NCBI GenBank assembly: GCA_900540475.1
Contig: UQGG01000009.1
Span: 1-64,000 of the forward strand
Reading direction: 5' to 3'
DNA length: 64,000 bases
From: an uncultured Robinsoniella sp.
GTDB lineage: Bacteria; Bacillota; Clostridia; Lachnospirales; Lachnospiraceae
Position 1 is the stretch's first letter, and each line of letters opens with the position of its first letter. The translations under genes and the position numbers were made by a program. A model generated the notes under the pieces. It was not told the DNA's origin, did not search any database, and was given only the letters and a program-made list of their open reading frames with translations. Below, piece by piece: positions 41,907 through 51,847 of the stretch.

Positions 41907-44900
41907 TCAGATCTTCCGGCACATGCGCAGCCGGATAGTCTTGATTTCAAATGCTCTGAAGTTCAAACATAATACTCCATCTGTAACCGCTAATACTTCC
42001 CGGTTTGCCTCCAGCATATTACAACTCCACGCACTTTCCAGTTTTTGATTAATTTTGACCTCTGTGGAAACTGCTGCACCCGCTGCCTCATACAAACGCA
42101 GAATGACATCTCCGCTGTTATCCTCCGCGGGCTTCAAGGTCTCCATTATGATATTTTTCTGATTCATATGTATAAACTCAAAAAGGGATGCCGATCCCCG
42201 GATCACCTGAGGCTTTACGTTTAACTCATAACCCTGTCGAATCACATCGGAATCCACAAAGCTTCCTTCCCAGGCATAAAACCCATAAGTAAAATGCTGG
42301 GTTCCGTTGTCTGCACGCATCTGGGGACTGGAAGCCGCCCGCAGCAGGGTCAGTTCCATCTGATTTCCTTCCACGCTGATTCCGTACTTGCAGTCATTCA
42401 GGACCGCTGCTCCATGACCGTTGTCGCAGAGCGCCGTATACCGGTGATTGCACACCTCAAAGCGATCTTTGTCATAAGTACGGGAACGGTGTGTTGGACG
42501 TTCCACATAGCCAAATTGCATTTCATTTTTCCCATTCAGTGCATATACAGCTACGGGAAATGACGCTTTGAGCAGTCTGTGAAGCTCGTGCCATTCTATC
42601 GTGGTTTCAAATTCCAGTCTCTGCTGTCCGGCATCCAGACGAATATACTGTTCATAAGAGGATTGGCTGATCAGCCCGCTGACCTTCACCACCGCCTGAA
42701 GCCCCTGAGACACTATTGTAATCTTCTGTCCATATGCCCCATCTGTCTCCTGTTCCAGATAGTTATCGTCAATATCCCAGGCATCAAAATGTCTCGGCAC
42801 ATCCTTAAACAGCCTGAGCCTGTTCATTTCTCCGGCAGCCATCTCTCGTTTTGAGCCTTTCAGTATGTAAGAAATCACATGTCCCCATTCATTTATCAAA
42901 ACTGAAACATATTCGTTTTCCATGTGGAAGCCGGCATTATCCTGCCACGCACAGGCTTGTGGCTGTTTTGTTTCAACCGACTTTATCACAGGCTTTTCTT
43001 CAGATCTATTTTCTGTCCTATACTCAGACCTATTTTCAGACTCAGCGTCTTCTGCAACAGCTTCACACCTGCAGGCTTTGAGCGTAATCCATCCGCATGA
43101 CGGAAGCTGCACACATGCCAATACCCGGTTTCCATCTTTTTGAACCGGTACTGCCTTTCCTTCTGCAGTTACGACACCATATTGATACCTGTCAGGCAGT
43201 TCCACCAGCACATTCCTTGGGAACGACAGGGAATTCAATAGGGTAATGTCTTCTCCGGGCAAAGTCAGGCAGGCTGCCGCCTCCCAGATCATTTCCGCTG
43301 CACCTTCTAAAATCGCCTTATGTGCTTCCTCCGTTTCCTGATAGACTCTTTCAATCGAGGATCCAGGCAGTATATCATGAAACTGCTGAAACAGAAGGGA
43401 CTTCCATAAGCTTTCCGACCGCTGTGACTGCCAGACCATCCCCCTGCTCAATGCAAGGCTGCTCCAGATTTCCATTTCTCTCATTGCAAGCTCACATCTT
43501 CTGTTATGATTTTTTACCTGTGCCTGGGAGGTGTAGGTACCCCTGTGGGAGCTGAAATATAATTCTCCGCAGTAGGTATGCCCAGGGCCTCCCTTTGCTT
43601 CCATCGCTTTGAAAAATTCCTCCGGAGCCCCCATCTTCATTCTGGGACTTCCCTCCAGATTCTCCTGTCTTAACACATATTCTATGTGATCTCTTGCAGG
43701 TCCCCCACCTCCGTCACCATATCCGAAGGGAAACAAAAAGGCTTCCAGATCCTCTTTTTGCTCTCGTTGATTCCATACCGTCCCTACTTCCTGTGGATCT
43801 GTCTGGTAAGTATAGCTGGTGGGCAAAAATGAAGTAACCCGGCTGCCATCCAGCCCTTCCCAGTAGAAATAATGATACGGAAAGCGCTCTCCGTCATTAC
43901 AGCACCAGAAGATTTTCTGAGTCACCAGATAAGGAACATCGCATCCCGCCAGAATCTGCGGCAATGCAGCGGTATATCCAAAGGTATCCGGAAGCCAGAG
44001 CACCCTGCTGTCCACCCCCAGCACCTCTTTGTAATATTTTTTTCCATAGAGAAGCTGGCGGATCAGTGCTTCTCCTCCCGCCATATTCGTATCCGGTTCT
44101 ACCCACATGGCGCCGTCGGCAATCCACTGTCCCCGGGCAATTTTCTCCTGAATCCGCGAAAAGAGTCTGGGATAATTCTGCCGGCACAATTCATAAGCCG
44201 CCGGCTGACTCTGTATAAACCGATACTGTGGATATTGATCCAGAAGCCGCAGCTGCGCTGCAAAGGTTCTGGCTGTTTTGCGTTTTGTTTCCTCCACAGG
44301 CCATAGCCACGCCAGATCCAGATGTGCATTTCCCACAGCCCAAAAATGCGGTACGGTGGTTCCGTTTACTGCTGACAGGACTTCCTGCAGATGCAGCCTT
44401 GCCCTGGTATAGCATGCCACCCTGCCGGACTCATCCTGTTCAAAATCCACATCATAGGTAAAGCGCTTTAATGCCGCCGCAATTCCAGAAGCTCTCAAAG
44501 AGTCTCCATCCAGCACTTCCAGCAAATGAAAGAGGGTATTCACATCCAGATAAAGCTGATATGCCTCTTCCCTCCAAATACCATAGGTGGATCTCCCCAG
44601 AGTCCTTCTCTCTCCTTCCTGTAACGGATCCCGAAAGCTGCCGGGAAGTACCGGACCTGTAGCACAATAACCGGTTTCACAATTGGGAAAATAATGACCG
44701 GCATAAGTTTCCATACAAATTTCATAGCTGTTCCCAGCCAGCCCTTCTTCCGTCAGAATATTATCCACCATAAAGTGGTGGGGTTGTGCCACCCAGTCAG
44801 CCCGGTATGTACCAAATTCCTGTCCGTTTACAAATATTGTGGACTCTCCCCGGGGCTGTAAATTCAGGACAATCTTTTTGCCCTGCGCTTCCCCGGGAAG

Positions 44901-45122
44901 CGTAAACTTCCCGAGGAACCAGCAGTATTCCCATGTTTCACCCCATGTAAAACCAGGATTCACAGTTTCAAATGAAAGGCTGTTCAGGTCTTTATAATCA
45001 TAATGCCTGGCTGTTCTGTGTGCTTTAAAATGAATTTCGTCTATTGGTGTGTAAAAATCAGCCTTCAGGGTTCTGATCCAATGCTGTATTCTGTCATTCC
45101 ACTCCGAATTTAATATCATCAT
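41907..45122 (-). CDS. Alpha-mannosidase, glycoside hydrolase family 38 (long form)
   Basis: 1071 residues, a long eukaryotic-lysosomal/ER-like or MngB-independent form. A 250-residue N-terminal beta domain (WEYCWFLGKFTLPGEAQGKKIVLNL near 64) precedes the catalytic domain: VGNAHLDLAWLWP with ligands H267 and D269, and WLPDTFGYTAALPQI with nucleophile D379; FQQFHDILPGSSIERV near 585 gives later ligands. No signal peptide. A 24-bp tandem (43001-43048) encodes an ENRSE repeat in the interdomain linker. It overlaps nothing but is seven bases from the binding-protein gene upstream. ATGs at 45122 and 45119 are both possible. Confidence 0.9.
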   Translation of the reverse strand: MMILNSEWNDRIQHWIRTLKADFYTPIDEIHFKAHRTARHYDYKDLNSLSFETVNPGFTWGETWEYCWFLGKFTLPGEAQGKKIVLNLQPRGESTIFVNGQEFGTYRADWVAQPHHFMVDNILTEEGLAGNSYEICMETYAGHYFPNCETGYCATGPVLPGSFRDPLQEGERRTLGRSTYGIWREEAYQLYLDVNTLFHLLEVLDGDSLRASGIAAALKRFTYDVDFEQDESGRVACYTRARLHLQEVLSAVNGTTVPHFWAVGNAHLDLAWLWPVEETKRKTARTFAAQLRLLDQYPQYRFIQSQPAAYELCRQNYPRLFSRIQEKIARGQWIADGAMWVEPDTNMAGGEALIRQLLYGKKYYKEVLGVDSRVLWLPDTFGYTAALPQILAGCDVPYLVTQKIFWCCNDGERFPYHYFYWEGLDGSRVTSFLPTSYTYQTDPQEVGTVWNQREQKEDLEAFLFPFGYGDGGGGPARDHIEYVLRQENLEGSPRMKMGAPEEFFKAMEAKGGPGHTYCGELYFSSHRGTYTSQAQVKNHNRRCELAMREMEIWSSLALSRGMVWQSQRSESLWKSLLFQQFHDILPGSSIERVYQETEEAHKAILEGAAEMIWEAAACLTLPGEDITLLNSLSFPRNVLVELPDRYQYGVVTAEGKAVPVQKDGNRVLACVQLPSCGWITLKACRCEAVAEDAESENRSEYRTENRSEEKPVIKSVETKQPQACAWQDNAGFHMENEYVSVLINEWGHVISYILKGSKREMAAGEMNRLRLFKDVPRHFDAWDIDDNYLEQETDGAYGQKITIVSQGLQAVVKVSGLISQSSYEQYIRLDAGQQRLEFETTIEWHELHRLLKASFPVAVYALNGKNEMQFGYVERPTHRSRTYDKDRFEVCNHRYTALCDNGHGAAVLNDCKYGISVEGNQMELTLLRAASSPQMRADNGTQHFTYGFYAWEGSFVDSDVIRQGYELNVKPQVIRGSASLFEFIHMNQKNIIMETLKPAEDNSGDVILRLYEAAGAAVSTEVKINQKLESAWSCNMLEANREVLAVTDGVLCLNFRAFEIKTIRLRMCRKI

Positions 45123-45129
45123 AACCTCA

Positions 45130-46833
45130 CTATCTTGCTTTAGAATATAAATCGTATGCTTTCTGATACAACTGTGTATAAGTTTCTACGTTATAGCTTT
45201 GCAGCGTCGATACATAGGTATCCCAATCCTTATCCAGGCTGAGTTCTCCTGTGATAAACTGTGCCATGGATGTTTTCACATATTCCTGCAGGGAGGTTTG
45301 AAGTGTGGCAAACTGTTCTGCATCTGCATCTTCCTCTAAAAAGATCTGCCTTGGAAGGTATTCTTTATAAAAATAGCCCACAACTTTTTCTGTTTCTTCG
45401 TATAATCTGGCTTCGTAGGAAGTGGAAACGTACATATCCTCCGGAAGCGGATTCATGGAAGAGCGGAATTCTGCCATCTGGTTTTCCAGACCTGTCCAGA
45501 ATGTATTTTTATTATACTCATCGTTTTCGTTAGATGTGTATCCCGGTTTGATCCAGTAAATAGCTTCTGTGCCAGGCAGAATAGACTCTACAGGCTTCTC
45601 TAAGTCACCCCAGTATTTTCCCTTTTCGCCATACATCATAACCATGGATGCCTCATCCCCCATGATGAAATCGCCTACTTTAAAAGCCAGTTCCGGATTC
45701 TTGCATTCATCTGTAATAAACCAGTTAAATCCTTTTGTCATATCAATATAATCTTTGTGGGGCTGATATCTTGCACCCGTTGGTCCATCTACCGGTACCA
45801 TCGCATTTGTAATCTCATTTAAATGTTTGTTTTCCAGATCAATGCCCATGGCAAAATGATCTGCCGTATAACCAAATACTAATTTTTCATCAGAATGGAT
45901 AACCTGCTGCATCTGATCGCTTTTCTGTGAAAATGCAGTTGGATCAATCAGTCCGTTCTGGAACAAATCATGCATATAAGCAAGTCCTTCCTTGAATTCC
46001 GGTTTATCCCCGGCAAAAATGACTTTTCCGTCTTTTGCATAAGAGAGGCTCTCTTTATCACAGGGAATAAAGGAATTCATCAGATACCATTCCAGCTGAC
46101 AGTCCCAGTCCGGACTTCCGGTCAGCGGAATCTCATCTGCCTTGCCATTTCCGTTGTAATCACTGTTTTTCACTGCCGTCAGGACTTCCTTCAGCTCTTC
46201 TGTAGTAGTCGGCTCAGACAGATTCAGACTTTTCAGCCATTCGGAATTATACCACAGCTTCGGGTAAGCCTGACCATGGTAGGATTCGCTTGCGGTAGGG
46301 AAGCCATACATATTTCCATCCGGTGCATAAGCGTTCTGCTCATACTGCGGCCTGTCCGCAAACATTTTCTTCATGTTATTTCCATACTTTTCATATAAAT
46401 CATTGATTGGAATGAAGATACCTTCTTTTCCGAATTTAACCATCTTCTGTTTATTCAGGTTATAGCAGATGACATCGGGATAATCTCCGCTGGAAAGCAT
46501 CAGATTCAGCTTTGTATCCGCATCCGCCGCATCACTGGGAAGTGCAACAAACTCAAGATTTACTCCGGTCTGCTCTTCCAGCCAGCGGATTGCATAGTTC
46601 TGATCCGAGTACTCTCCCTTTTCATTCATCTGAACCGCGACCGTAATTGTCTCCTGCCCTTCTGCCCCTGCACTTTTGGAACTGTCTTTCGTACCATCTT
46701 CGGATGCCTTACTTTCATTGGATGTGGTGTTTGCACCTGTTTGTGAACCTGCACTCTTTCCGCAGCCTCCAAGCATCATTACTGCGGCAAGACCTATTGC
46801 GGCTGCTCCTGTTGCTAATGTTTTTCTTTTCAT
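45130..46833 (-). CDS. Extracellular solute-binding lipoprotein, LplA type
   Basis: 567 residues. Signal peptide MKRKTLATGAAAIGLAAVMMLGGC with the lipobox cysteine near residue 24, then a Ser/Thr/Gly/Glu linker to about 60. The mature part is a family 1-type oligosaccharide-binding protein (GDYPDVICYNLNKQKMVKFG near 117, YGFPTASESYHGQAYPKLWYNSEWLKSLNL near 166). The long (over 550-residue) form pairs with LplB/LplC permeases. The ATG at 46833 is preferred, GAAGGAG being eight bases away. In the operon it follows the two permeases and precedes a GH38 mannosidase, so it likely binds a mannose-containing oligosaccharide. Confidence 0.9.
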   Translation of the reverse strand: MKRKTLATGAAAIGLAAVMMLGGCGKSAGSQTGANTTSNESKASEDGTKDSSKSAGAEGQETITVAVQMNEKGEYSDQNYAIRWLEEQTGVNLEFVALPSDAADADTKLNLMLSSGDYPDVICYNLNKQKMVKFGKEGIFIPINDLYEKYGNNMKKMFADRPQYEQNAYAPDGNMYGFPTASESYHGQAYPKLWYNSEWLKSLNLSEPTTTEELKEVLTAVKNSDYNGNGKADEIPLTGSPDWDCQLEWYLMNSFIPCDKESLSYAKDGKVIFAGDKPEFKEGLAYMHDLFQNGLIDPTAFSQKSDQMQQVIHSDEKLVFGYTADHFAMGIDLENKHLNEITNAMVPVDGPTGARYQPHKDYIDMTKGFNWFITDECKNPELAFKVGDFIMGDEASMVMMYGEKGKYWGDLEKPVESILPGTEAIYWIKPGYTSNENDEYNKNTFWTGLENQMAEFRSSMNPLPEDMYVSTSYEARLYEETEKVVGYFYKEYLPRQIFLEEDADAEQFATLQTSLQEYVKTSMAQFITGELSLDKDWDTYVSTLQSYNVETYTQLYQKAYDLYSKAR

Positions 46834-46890
46834 ATTCATTCTCCTTCTTTTTATATTATAATATATTTTTTTGTAAAACAAATACTTTCC

Positions 46891-47811
46891 TTACCCTTTG
46901 ATGGATCCCATCATGATTCCTTTTACAAAATATTTCTGAATAAAGGGGTACAGGATCATAACCGGAAGGGATGAGACAATAATCAGGGAATACTGCATCA
47001 ACGTCTTCAATTCCTGGCGGTTCATCTGCTCTGCCAGACTTAGAGACATGCCCATGCTGTCATTCAATACCAGAATATTTCTCAGGATCATCTGCAGGGG
47101 TTGTTTTGCCACATCATTTATGTAAAGCAGACCCGAGAAGAAATCATTCCATTTTCCAACGGCATACAGCAGAATCATTACGGCAATAATTGGTTTTGAA
47201 AGAGGTATTACCATATTTACGAAATACTTCCAGTCCGAGCACCCGTCAATTGAAGCACTTTCATAAATATCTAAAGGAATGGAACTCTGTATATAGGTCT
47301 TAATCAAAATGACATTCCATACTCCCACAGCCGATGGAATGACCATTGCCCAGAAGGTGTCGATCAGGTGCAGCTTACTGACCACCAGATAAGTAGGAAT
47401 CATACCTCCGCTAAAAAACATGGTCACGGTAAATAAAAACATAACCGGACCCCGGATTTTCAAATCCGTTCTGGACAGCGGATATCCAGCCAATAATGTC
47501 AGGCTTACACTAATGATGGTACCAACAACGGTGTAGGCAATGGAATTTAAAAATCCCTTCATGATATTGGGTGATTGAAAGATGACCTGATAACCCGCCA
47601 GTGAAAAATCAACCGGAAGCAGAAATACCTTACCGGAGGATACTGCACTTGCATCACTGAAAGAGGATGCCAGAACAAACAGGATAGGAACCAGAATAAT
47701 CACCATAATTACAAACAGTAAAACCCATACAAAGACCATCAGCATTCTGTCAGATGTCGAATGATACAATTTTATTTTATTATCTTTTTTTCGTTTTATA
47801 TTTACCAGCAT
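46891..47811 (-). CDS. Oligosaccharide ABC transporter permease, LplC/YtcP type
   Basis: 306 residues with six membrane segments, the first near 22-47. The permease signature EASIDGCSDWKYFVNMVIPLSKPIIAV near 200-226 contacts the ATPase. C-terminal KYFVKGIMMGSIKG is the usual end of LplC proteins. The ATG at 47811 follows AAGGGAG; the frame is open 21 codons further. It begins 13 bases after the LplB gene. No cognate ATPase gene is in the window, so a shared MsmX-like ATPase encoded elsewhere is presumably used. Confidence 0.9.
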   Translation of the reverse strand: MLVNIKRKKDNKIKLYHSTSDRMLMVFVWVLLFVIMVIILVPILFVLASSFSDASAVSSGKVFLLPVDFSLAGYQVIFQSPNIMKGFLNSIAYTVVGTIISVSLTLLAGYPLSRTDLKIRGPVMFLFTVTMFFSGGMIPTYLVVSKLHLIDTFWAMVIPSAVGVWNVILIKTYIQSSIPLDIYESASIDGCSDWKYFVNMVIPLSKPIIAVMILLYAVGKWNDFFSGLLYINDVAKQPLQMILRNILVLNDSMGMSLSLAEQMNRQELKTLMQYSLIIVSSLPVMILYPFIQKYFVKGIMMGSIKG

Positions 47812-47824
47812 TATACCATCTCCC

Positions 47825-48745
47825 TTACCATAGACTTGTCTCGCCAAATTTTTTGGATATTTTGTTTGCGGCAAACAGCAATATGAAGTTTACCACTGAG
47901 TTGAATAATCCTACCGCTGTGGCAAAGGAATACTGCATATCCCGAAGACCCCGTTTATAAACGTAAGTGGATATAATCTCTGAGATTGGAAGATTCAGAC
48001 TGTTCTGCATCAAAAATACTTTTTCAAATCCAATGCCCATAATACTTCCGACTGCTAAAATCAGCTGAATGGTAATAATCGGCTTAAGCGCCGGGAGCTC
48101 TATATTGCGTATTCGCTGCAGACGGTTTGCACCATCAAGCAGGGATGCTTCTACCAGCGACTGATCCGTGTTGCCAAGGGCTGCAATATAAATGATAGCG
48201 GAATATCCGGTAGTCTGCCAGACACCTGACCACACAAAAATATGTCTGAAATAAGAAGCTTTCCCCATAAAATCAACCCTGTCAATATTCACCGTCTCCA
48301 TCATATTGTTTACAATTCCAATGTTCAGGTGGAGGCATTGCAGTATAATTCCTACCATAACAACCGTGGATATAAAATACGGAGCATAGGTTAAGGACTG
48401 CATAAATTTCTTAAAACGCTTTCCTCCTATCATATTTAACGCCAGAGCCAGAATAATAGGTGCCGGAAAACTGACAAGGAGCTGATAAAAGCTAAGTATC
48501 AGTGTGTTTTTCAAAAGCCGCATTAAATCCGGATTTTCAAAAAACTGTATAAAATATTTCATCCCTACCCAATCGCTTCCCATAATGCCTTTCTTAAAAG
48601 AATAATCTTTAAAGGCAATTGCGATTCCGCCCATGGGCACATAGCAAAAAACAATAATATAAGCCAGCGGCAGAACAAGCATCAGGTACAATTGCCATCT
48701 GCGCTTTAAATCTTCCTTCAGGCTCCATTTTTTCTTTTTTTCCAT
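47825..48745 (-). CDS. Oligosaccharide ABC transporter permease, LplB type
   Basis: 306 residues, six membrane segments. CYVPMGGIAIAFKDYSFKKGIMGSDWVGMKYFIQFF near 34-70 is the characteristic LplB N-terminal region. The EAA loop VEASLLDGANRLQRIRNIELPALKPI lies near 199-225 and VYKRGLRDMQYSFATAVGLFNSVVN near 266. AAAGGAA precedes the ATG. First gene of the seven-gene glycan operon (48745 to 34616). Upstream lies the 87-bp shared element. Confidence 0.9.
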   Translation of the reverse strand: MEKKKKWSLKEDLKRRWQLYLMLVLPLAYIIVFCYVPMGGIAIAFKDYSFKKGIMGSDWVGMKYFIQFFENPDLMRLLKNTLILSFYQLLVSFPAPIILALALNMIGGKRFKKFMQSLTYAPYFISTVVMVGIILQCLHLNIGIVNNMMETVNIDRVDFMGKASYFRHIFVWSGVWQTTGYSAIIYIAALGNTDQSLVEASLLDGANRLQRIRNIELPALKPIITIQLILAVGSIMGIGFEKVFLMQNSLNLPISEIISTYVYKRGLRDMQYSFATAVGLFNSVVNFILLFAANKISKKFGETSLW

Positions 48746-48853
48746 TCTTTTTTCCTTTCTGTCTTTTTATAAGGATTTCAGTTGCCTGCCATACTACTGC
48801 CTGACTTTTACCTGGTAACATCTTCCACTTGATAACACCCTACACCTATATCA

Positions 48854-48940
48854 TTCACCCGTATAGAATGTATCCTTGTGATAACTGATCATTCTTGATT
48901 TTTTCGAGGTGAGGATTTTTGTGGCAAGTGTTTATTCTTT
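48854..48940 (-). promoter_or_regulatory. Shared 87-bp upstream element, copy 1 (before the LplB operon)
   Basis: These 87 bases align without gaps to 51613-51699, with roughly a dozen differences. On the minus strand the first 32 bases (AATAAACACTTGCCACAAAA and on) are identical, as is GTTATCACAAG. It starts immediately after the stop of the gene at 48941 and lies about 110 bases before the LplB start. It probably holds a promoter and regulator site common to both transcription units. Confidence 0.78.
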
Positions 48941-51535
48941 CTATTTTCCCATTTCAACCTTAAGATGTATGAGTTTCATGGTTCCCGGCTGCATCACAAT
49001 GAGAACCTGATCTCCATCTGTTTCAAGATGTTCCATGCTTTCTTCGGAAGGTGATATTCTTTCTGCATCAATGATTTTCCAGACAGAAGGCTTCAAATAA
49101 CAGACATCCATCCGGGATGTATTATTTTTCAGCAGGATATTAATTCCCTCATAATTCCTGGACGTTGAAACGGATAATACCGTACTCTCCCCCCGGAACT
49201 CCAGCAGACTTTGCTCTTCTTCCACGGCATTTACCGCTGCGCCTATGATCACTGGCTGCTTCGCTCTGATGCCGTCTAAATGCATCCTCTGTACCATGAA
49301 CTGGTCATGTATATTCAATTCATAGGCAAACGTCATTGTTCCGGACTGATTGGCACAGAAATTGGTACTCCAGTAATTATTCAGGGGCCATGCTGCCAGA
49401 AGAGGATTCTCTTTTCTTTCAATGCTCTTGTTTTCTTTTGCAAACTGAAAGCTTCCTACTTGAACCATAGGCGCATCCGGGCAGGACAATGTAACACAGC
49501 CACTGTCATCATACATGCTCACGCCCGTGTCCACGGTCAGGTAATCCCTGCAGGAAAAACCCAGCTGATCTTCGTCCAGACGTACCATTTCACCAGCAGT
49601 GTCATAACTGCATTGCCAGCCTTCTGACATCTTCAGCGGGATCACAAACATCAGTGACTCCGGCTCGCTGACTGGTTCCTTATAGAAGTCAGCTTCCATT
49701 CTAATGCCCGGACGGTATGTATAAAAGATCATTTTCTGCCTTATCCCTCTGGTTCCCTCCATAGAACCCTCTGTAACAATGGAAACCTGATAATCCTGGC
49801 ATTCTATACTCCAGCTGCAGCTGCATCGGGTCGTATGCTTTGGATTCCACTGATGGTTCCAGTGTGATTTATCATGATCATTCACTTCATTGCGGGCACC
49901 ATACATGGTTTCCCTCACTGCTTCATCCCGCTGGGTATCCACCGTTTCCCGCACTGCCTCAAAAAAGTCGTACTCACTTTCCGAACTCAAAATTTCTCTG
50001 CCACTTTTCTGATCAACGATCTGCCGGATACCACCGGTGCATTCATCCAGATATACACGATAAAAAGGAGTGGTAATCACATTATTTTCCACACTATAAT
50101 TTTCTTTCAAAGCGCTGCTTTCCTCTAGAATTGTCATCAGCGATGCAAAGGGCATCGTTTTAACGGTAAAGGGAGGCAATGTCATCACACCGCAGTTTTC
50201 ATGTGGTACTGACTTTTCCAGGTAGGATACAAAATATTTACTTCTGTGGGCTCCAATATGTCTTCTTTCTTCCTGATATTCACTGGGAAACTGCACCTGA
50301 AATGTCTGGCTGTAAGCTGTGGGATTCACCGCAATAATACCTTCCAGCTTATCACTTTGACAGGGGTTATGGCAGTATTGTTCCATCTGCCGGCTGAGCA
50401 TATAAGCCGAAAGATCTGCTGCTCTGTAGGCATTTTGAAGCTTATAGTTCAACTGGCAGAAAGTTTCCTGCGCTTCCGGTTCCGACACAGACTGGGACGC
50501 TCCCCAGGTATGTTCATCATAAATGATCATACTTTCCCTGCACTTCTCTTTCACATACTCATAATGACGGTCTTTCAAAAGGGTGTAGCACTCCAGCATC
50601 TGAGCCGTCTGCAAAACGTCCTTTCCCAGCCTGTTTACTCTTGTCTCTCTCGCAGTACTGGCACATCCGAAGTTCCAGTAATCGGTCCAGTCGCCTTTAT
50701 GCACCATTGCATCTTCGCTATTCAGCAATTTTTCTCTTAACATATCTGCTGTCACAAAGCGTATCTTCAGTCCGCGATTTTCTTCATTATAGCGGCAGAT
50801 CAAATCCGGCAGCTCCCAATCCGGCGGGTTATTGTCGTATAGCGGTGGATTGGTAGCCGTCAGGAAAAGAAAATCTCGCTCATATCCCTGATTCTCCATC
50901 CATTTCACATATTCAGTCAGACCTTGATGCATAGTATCCGTTGAAGGCTCCCAGGAACGGATGAACTGACTGAACATGGAATAATGTTCTCCGATAAAAG
51001 AGGGAAGCTTTCTGCCATCGGACATTTCCCACTGAAAGAAAGTCATCCTCGGAAATGGGATTCCCCCAAAATGGGTATTGATACCTGTCAGGTAAAAATC
51101 AATGCCGCTGTCTATCAGCAGCTGCCCAAGGGTCCATGGCTGACCATTTACATCATGATTGACAGCCACTTTAATTTTCGTTTCCAGCTCCTGTTCCAGC
51201 GCCTCAAGATCTCCAAGCATATAAACCAGTTCGCCTGCATCCACTCCCGGCGTGGTATGCATGGGCAGCGCAGTCACACAGATTCTTCCTTCCTTTATAT
51301 GCCCTTTCAGTCTTGCAATCTGTTCCTGTGTAGCTGTCTTCAGCCATCGCTTCAAAACACAACTGGCCTCAATGGTCCATCTGAACTGAGCCTCTTTTGG
51401 GTAATTCCTCGTTTTCTCAATCAGTTCCATTGCCTGTTCCAGATAATCCGACTGAAGCTCCATTATCAGAGGCTGCGGATGTGTATAACCAATATCCAGA
51501 TGGCTGTGAGACATACACCATATTTCTTTTATCAT
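48941..51535 (-). CDS. GH38-like glycosidase (DUF5054 type)
   Basis: 864 residues. MSHSHLDIGYTHPQ (H12, D14) is the zinc motif; AVNHDVNGQPWTLGQLL near 124-140 gives the nucleophile position D128; IIYDEHTWGASQSVS near 341 has further ligands. It is shorter on the catalytic side than the other two GH38 enzymes and belongs to a divergent, poorly characterised branch. No signal peptide. A 12-residue tandem (EAVRET.....) near 528-551 comes from a 36-bp duplication. AAAGGAGG precedes the ATG. It is transcribed alone from a copy of the shared 87-bp element and ends at the next copy of it. Confidence 0.82.
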   Translation of the reverse strand: MIKEIWCMSHSHLDIGYTHPQPLIMELQSDYLEQAMELIEKTRNYPKEAQFRWTIEASCVLKRWLKTATQEQIARLKGHIKEGRICVTALPMHTTPGVDAGELVYMLGDLEALEQELETKIKVAVNHDVNGQPWTLGQLLIDSGIDFYLTGINTHFGGIPFPRMTFFQWEMSDGRKLPSFIGEHYSMFSQFIRSWEPSTDTMHQGLTEYVKWMENQGYERDFLFLTATNPPLYDNNPPDWELPDLICRYNEENRGLKIRFVTADMLREKLLNSEDAMVHKGDWTDYWNFGCASTARETRVNRLGKDVLQTAQMLECYTLLKDRHYEYVKEKCRESMIIYDEHTWGASQSVSEPEAQETFCQLNYKLQNAYRAADLSAYMLSRQMEQYCHNPCQSDKLEGIIAVNPTAYSQTFQVQFPSEYQEERRHIGAHRSKYFVSYLEKSVPHENCGVMTLPPFTVKTMPFASLMTILEESSALKENYSVENNVITTPFYRVYLDECTGGIRQIVDQKSGREILSSESEYDFFEAVRETVDTQRDEAVRETMYGARNEVNDHDKSHWNHQWNPKHTTRCSCSWSIECQDYQVSIVTEGSMEGTRGIRQKMIFYTYRPGIRMEADFYKEPVSEPESLMFVIPLKMSEGWQCSYDTAGEMVRLDEDQLGFSCRDYLTVDTGVSMYDDSGCVTLSCPDAPMVQVGSFQFAKENKSIERKENPLLAAWPLNNYWSTNFCANQSGTMTFAYELNIHDQFMVQRMHLDGIRAKQPVIIGAAVNAVEEEQSLLEFRGESTVLSVSTSRNYEGINILLKNNTSRMDVCYLKPSVWKIIDAERISPSEESMEHLETDGDQVLIVMQPGTMKLIHLKVEMGK
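49889..49960 (-). repeat. 36-bp in-frame tandem duplication inside the GH38-like gene
   Basis: Two units, 49889-49924 and 49925-49960, coding for EAVRETVDTQRD and EAVRETMYGARN. The first six residues are identical; the second halves have diverged. Confidence 0.75.
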
Positions 51536-51612
51536 AGTTCCTCCTTTTTACACTGCATGACAGGTAATTGTTTTGTTTCATTCCTTACTGAAATTACACT
51601 ACACTGAAATGC

Positions 51613-51699
51613 TTCACCCGTACAGAACGTATACTTGTGATAACTGTTAATACTTGGGATTTTGAGGGTGAGGATTTTTGTGGCAAGTGTTTATTCTTT
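51613..51699 (-). promoter_or_regulatory. Shared 87-bp upstream element, copy 2 (before the GH38-like gene)
   Basis: Partner of 48854-48940. It ends 78 bases before the ATG at 51535 and follows the terminator of the GH4 gene by 60 bases, so it must contain the promoter of the GH38-like gene. The TTATCACAAG core is fully conserved between copies. Confidence 0.78.
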
Positions 51700-51759
51700 T
51701 GTATAGGGGGTTGGAACTATGGGAGTTTTCGTGATACGAAAAAAAAGCTGCATATAACA

Positions 51760-51793
51760 AAAAAGAGGATTCCGCATTGGAAATCCTCTTTTT
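51760..51793 (-). terminator. Terminator after the GH4 gene
   Basis: A 12-bp perfect stem, AAAAAGAGGATT (51760-51771) with AATCCTCTTTTT (51782-51793), with a T-run on the minus strand, 54 bases past the stop at 51848. Confidence 0.82.
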
Positions 51794-51847
51794 CACTATC
51801 AAATCTTCTACGTTAAAGTTAATTCATCTCAGCATATGCTATCCCCT

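Noticed and set aside
50984..51607. 207-codon plus-strand frame inside the GH38-like gene
   Set aside because: Antisense shadow; it also runs across the promoter region of the true gene.
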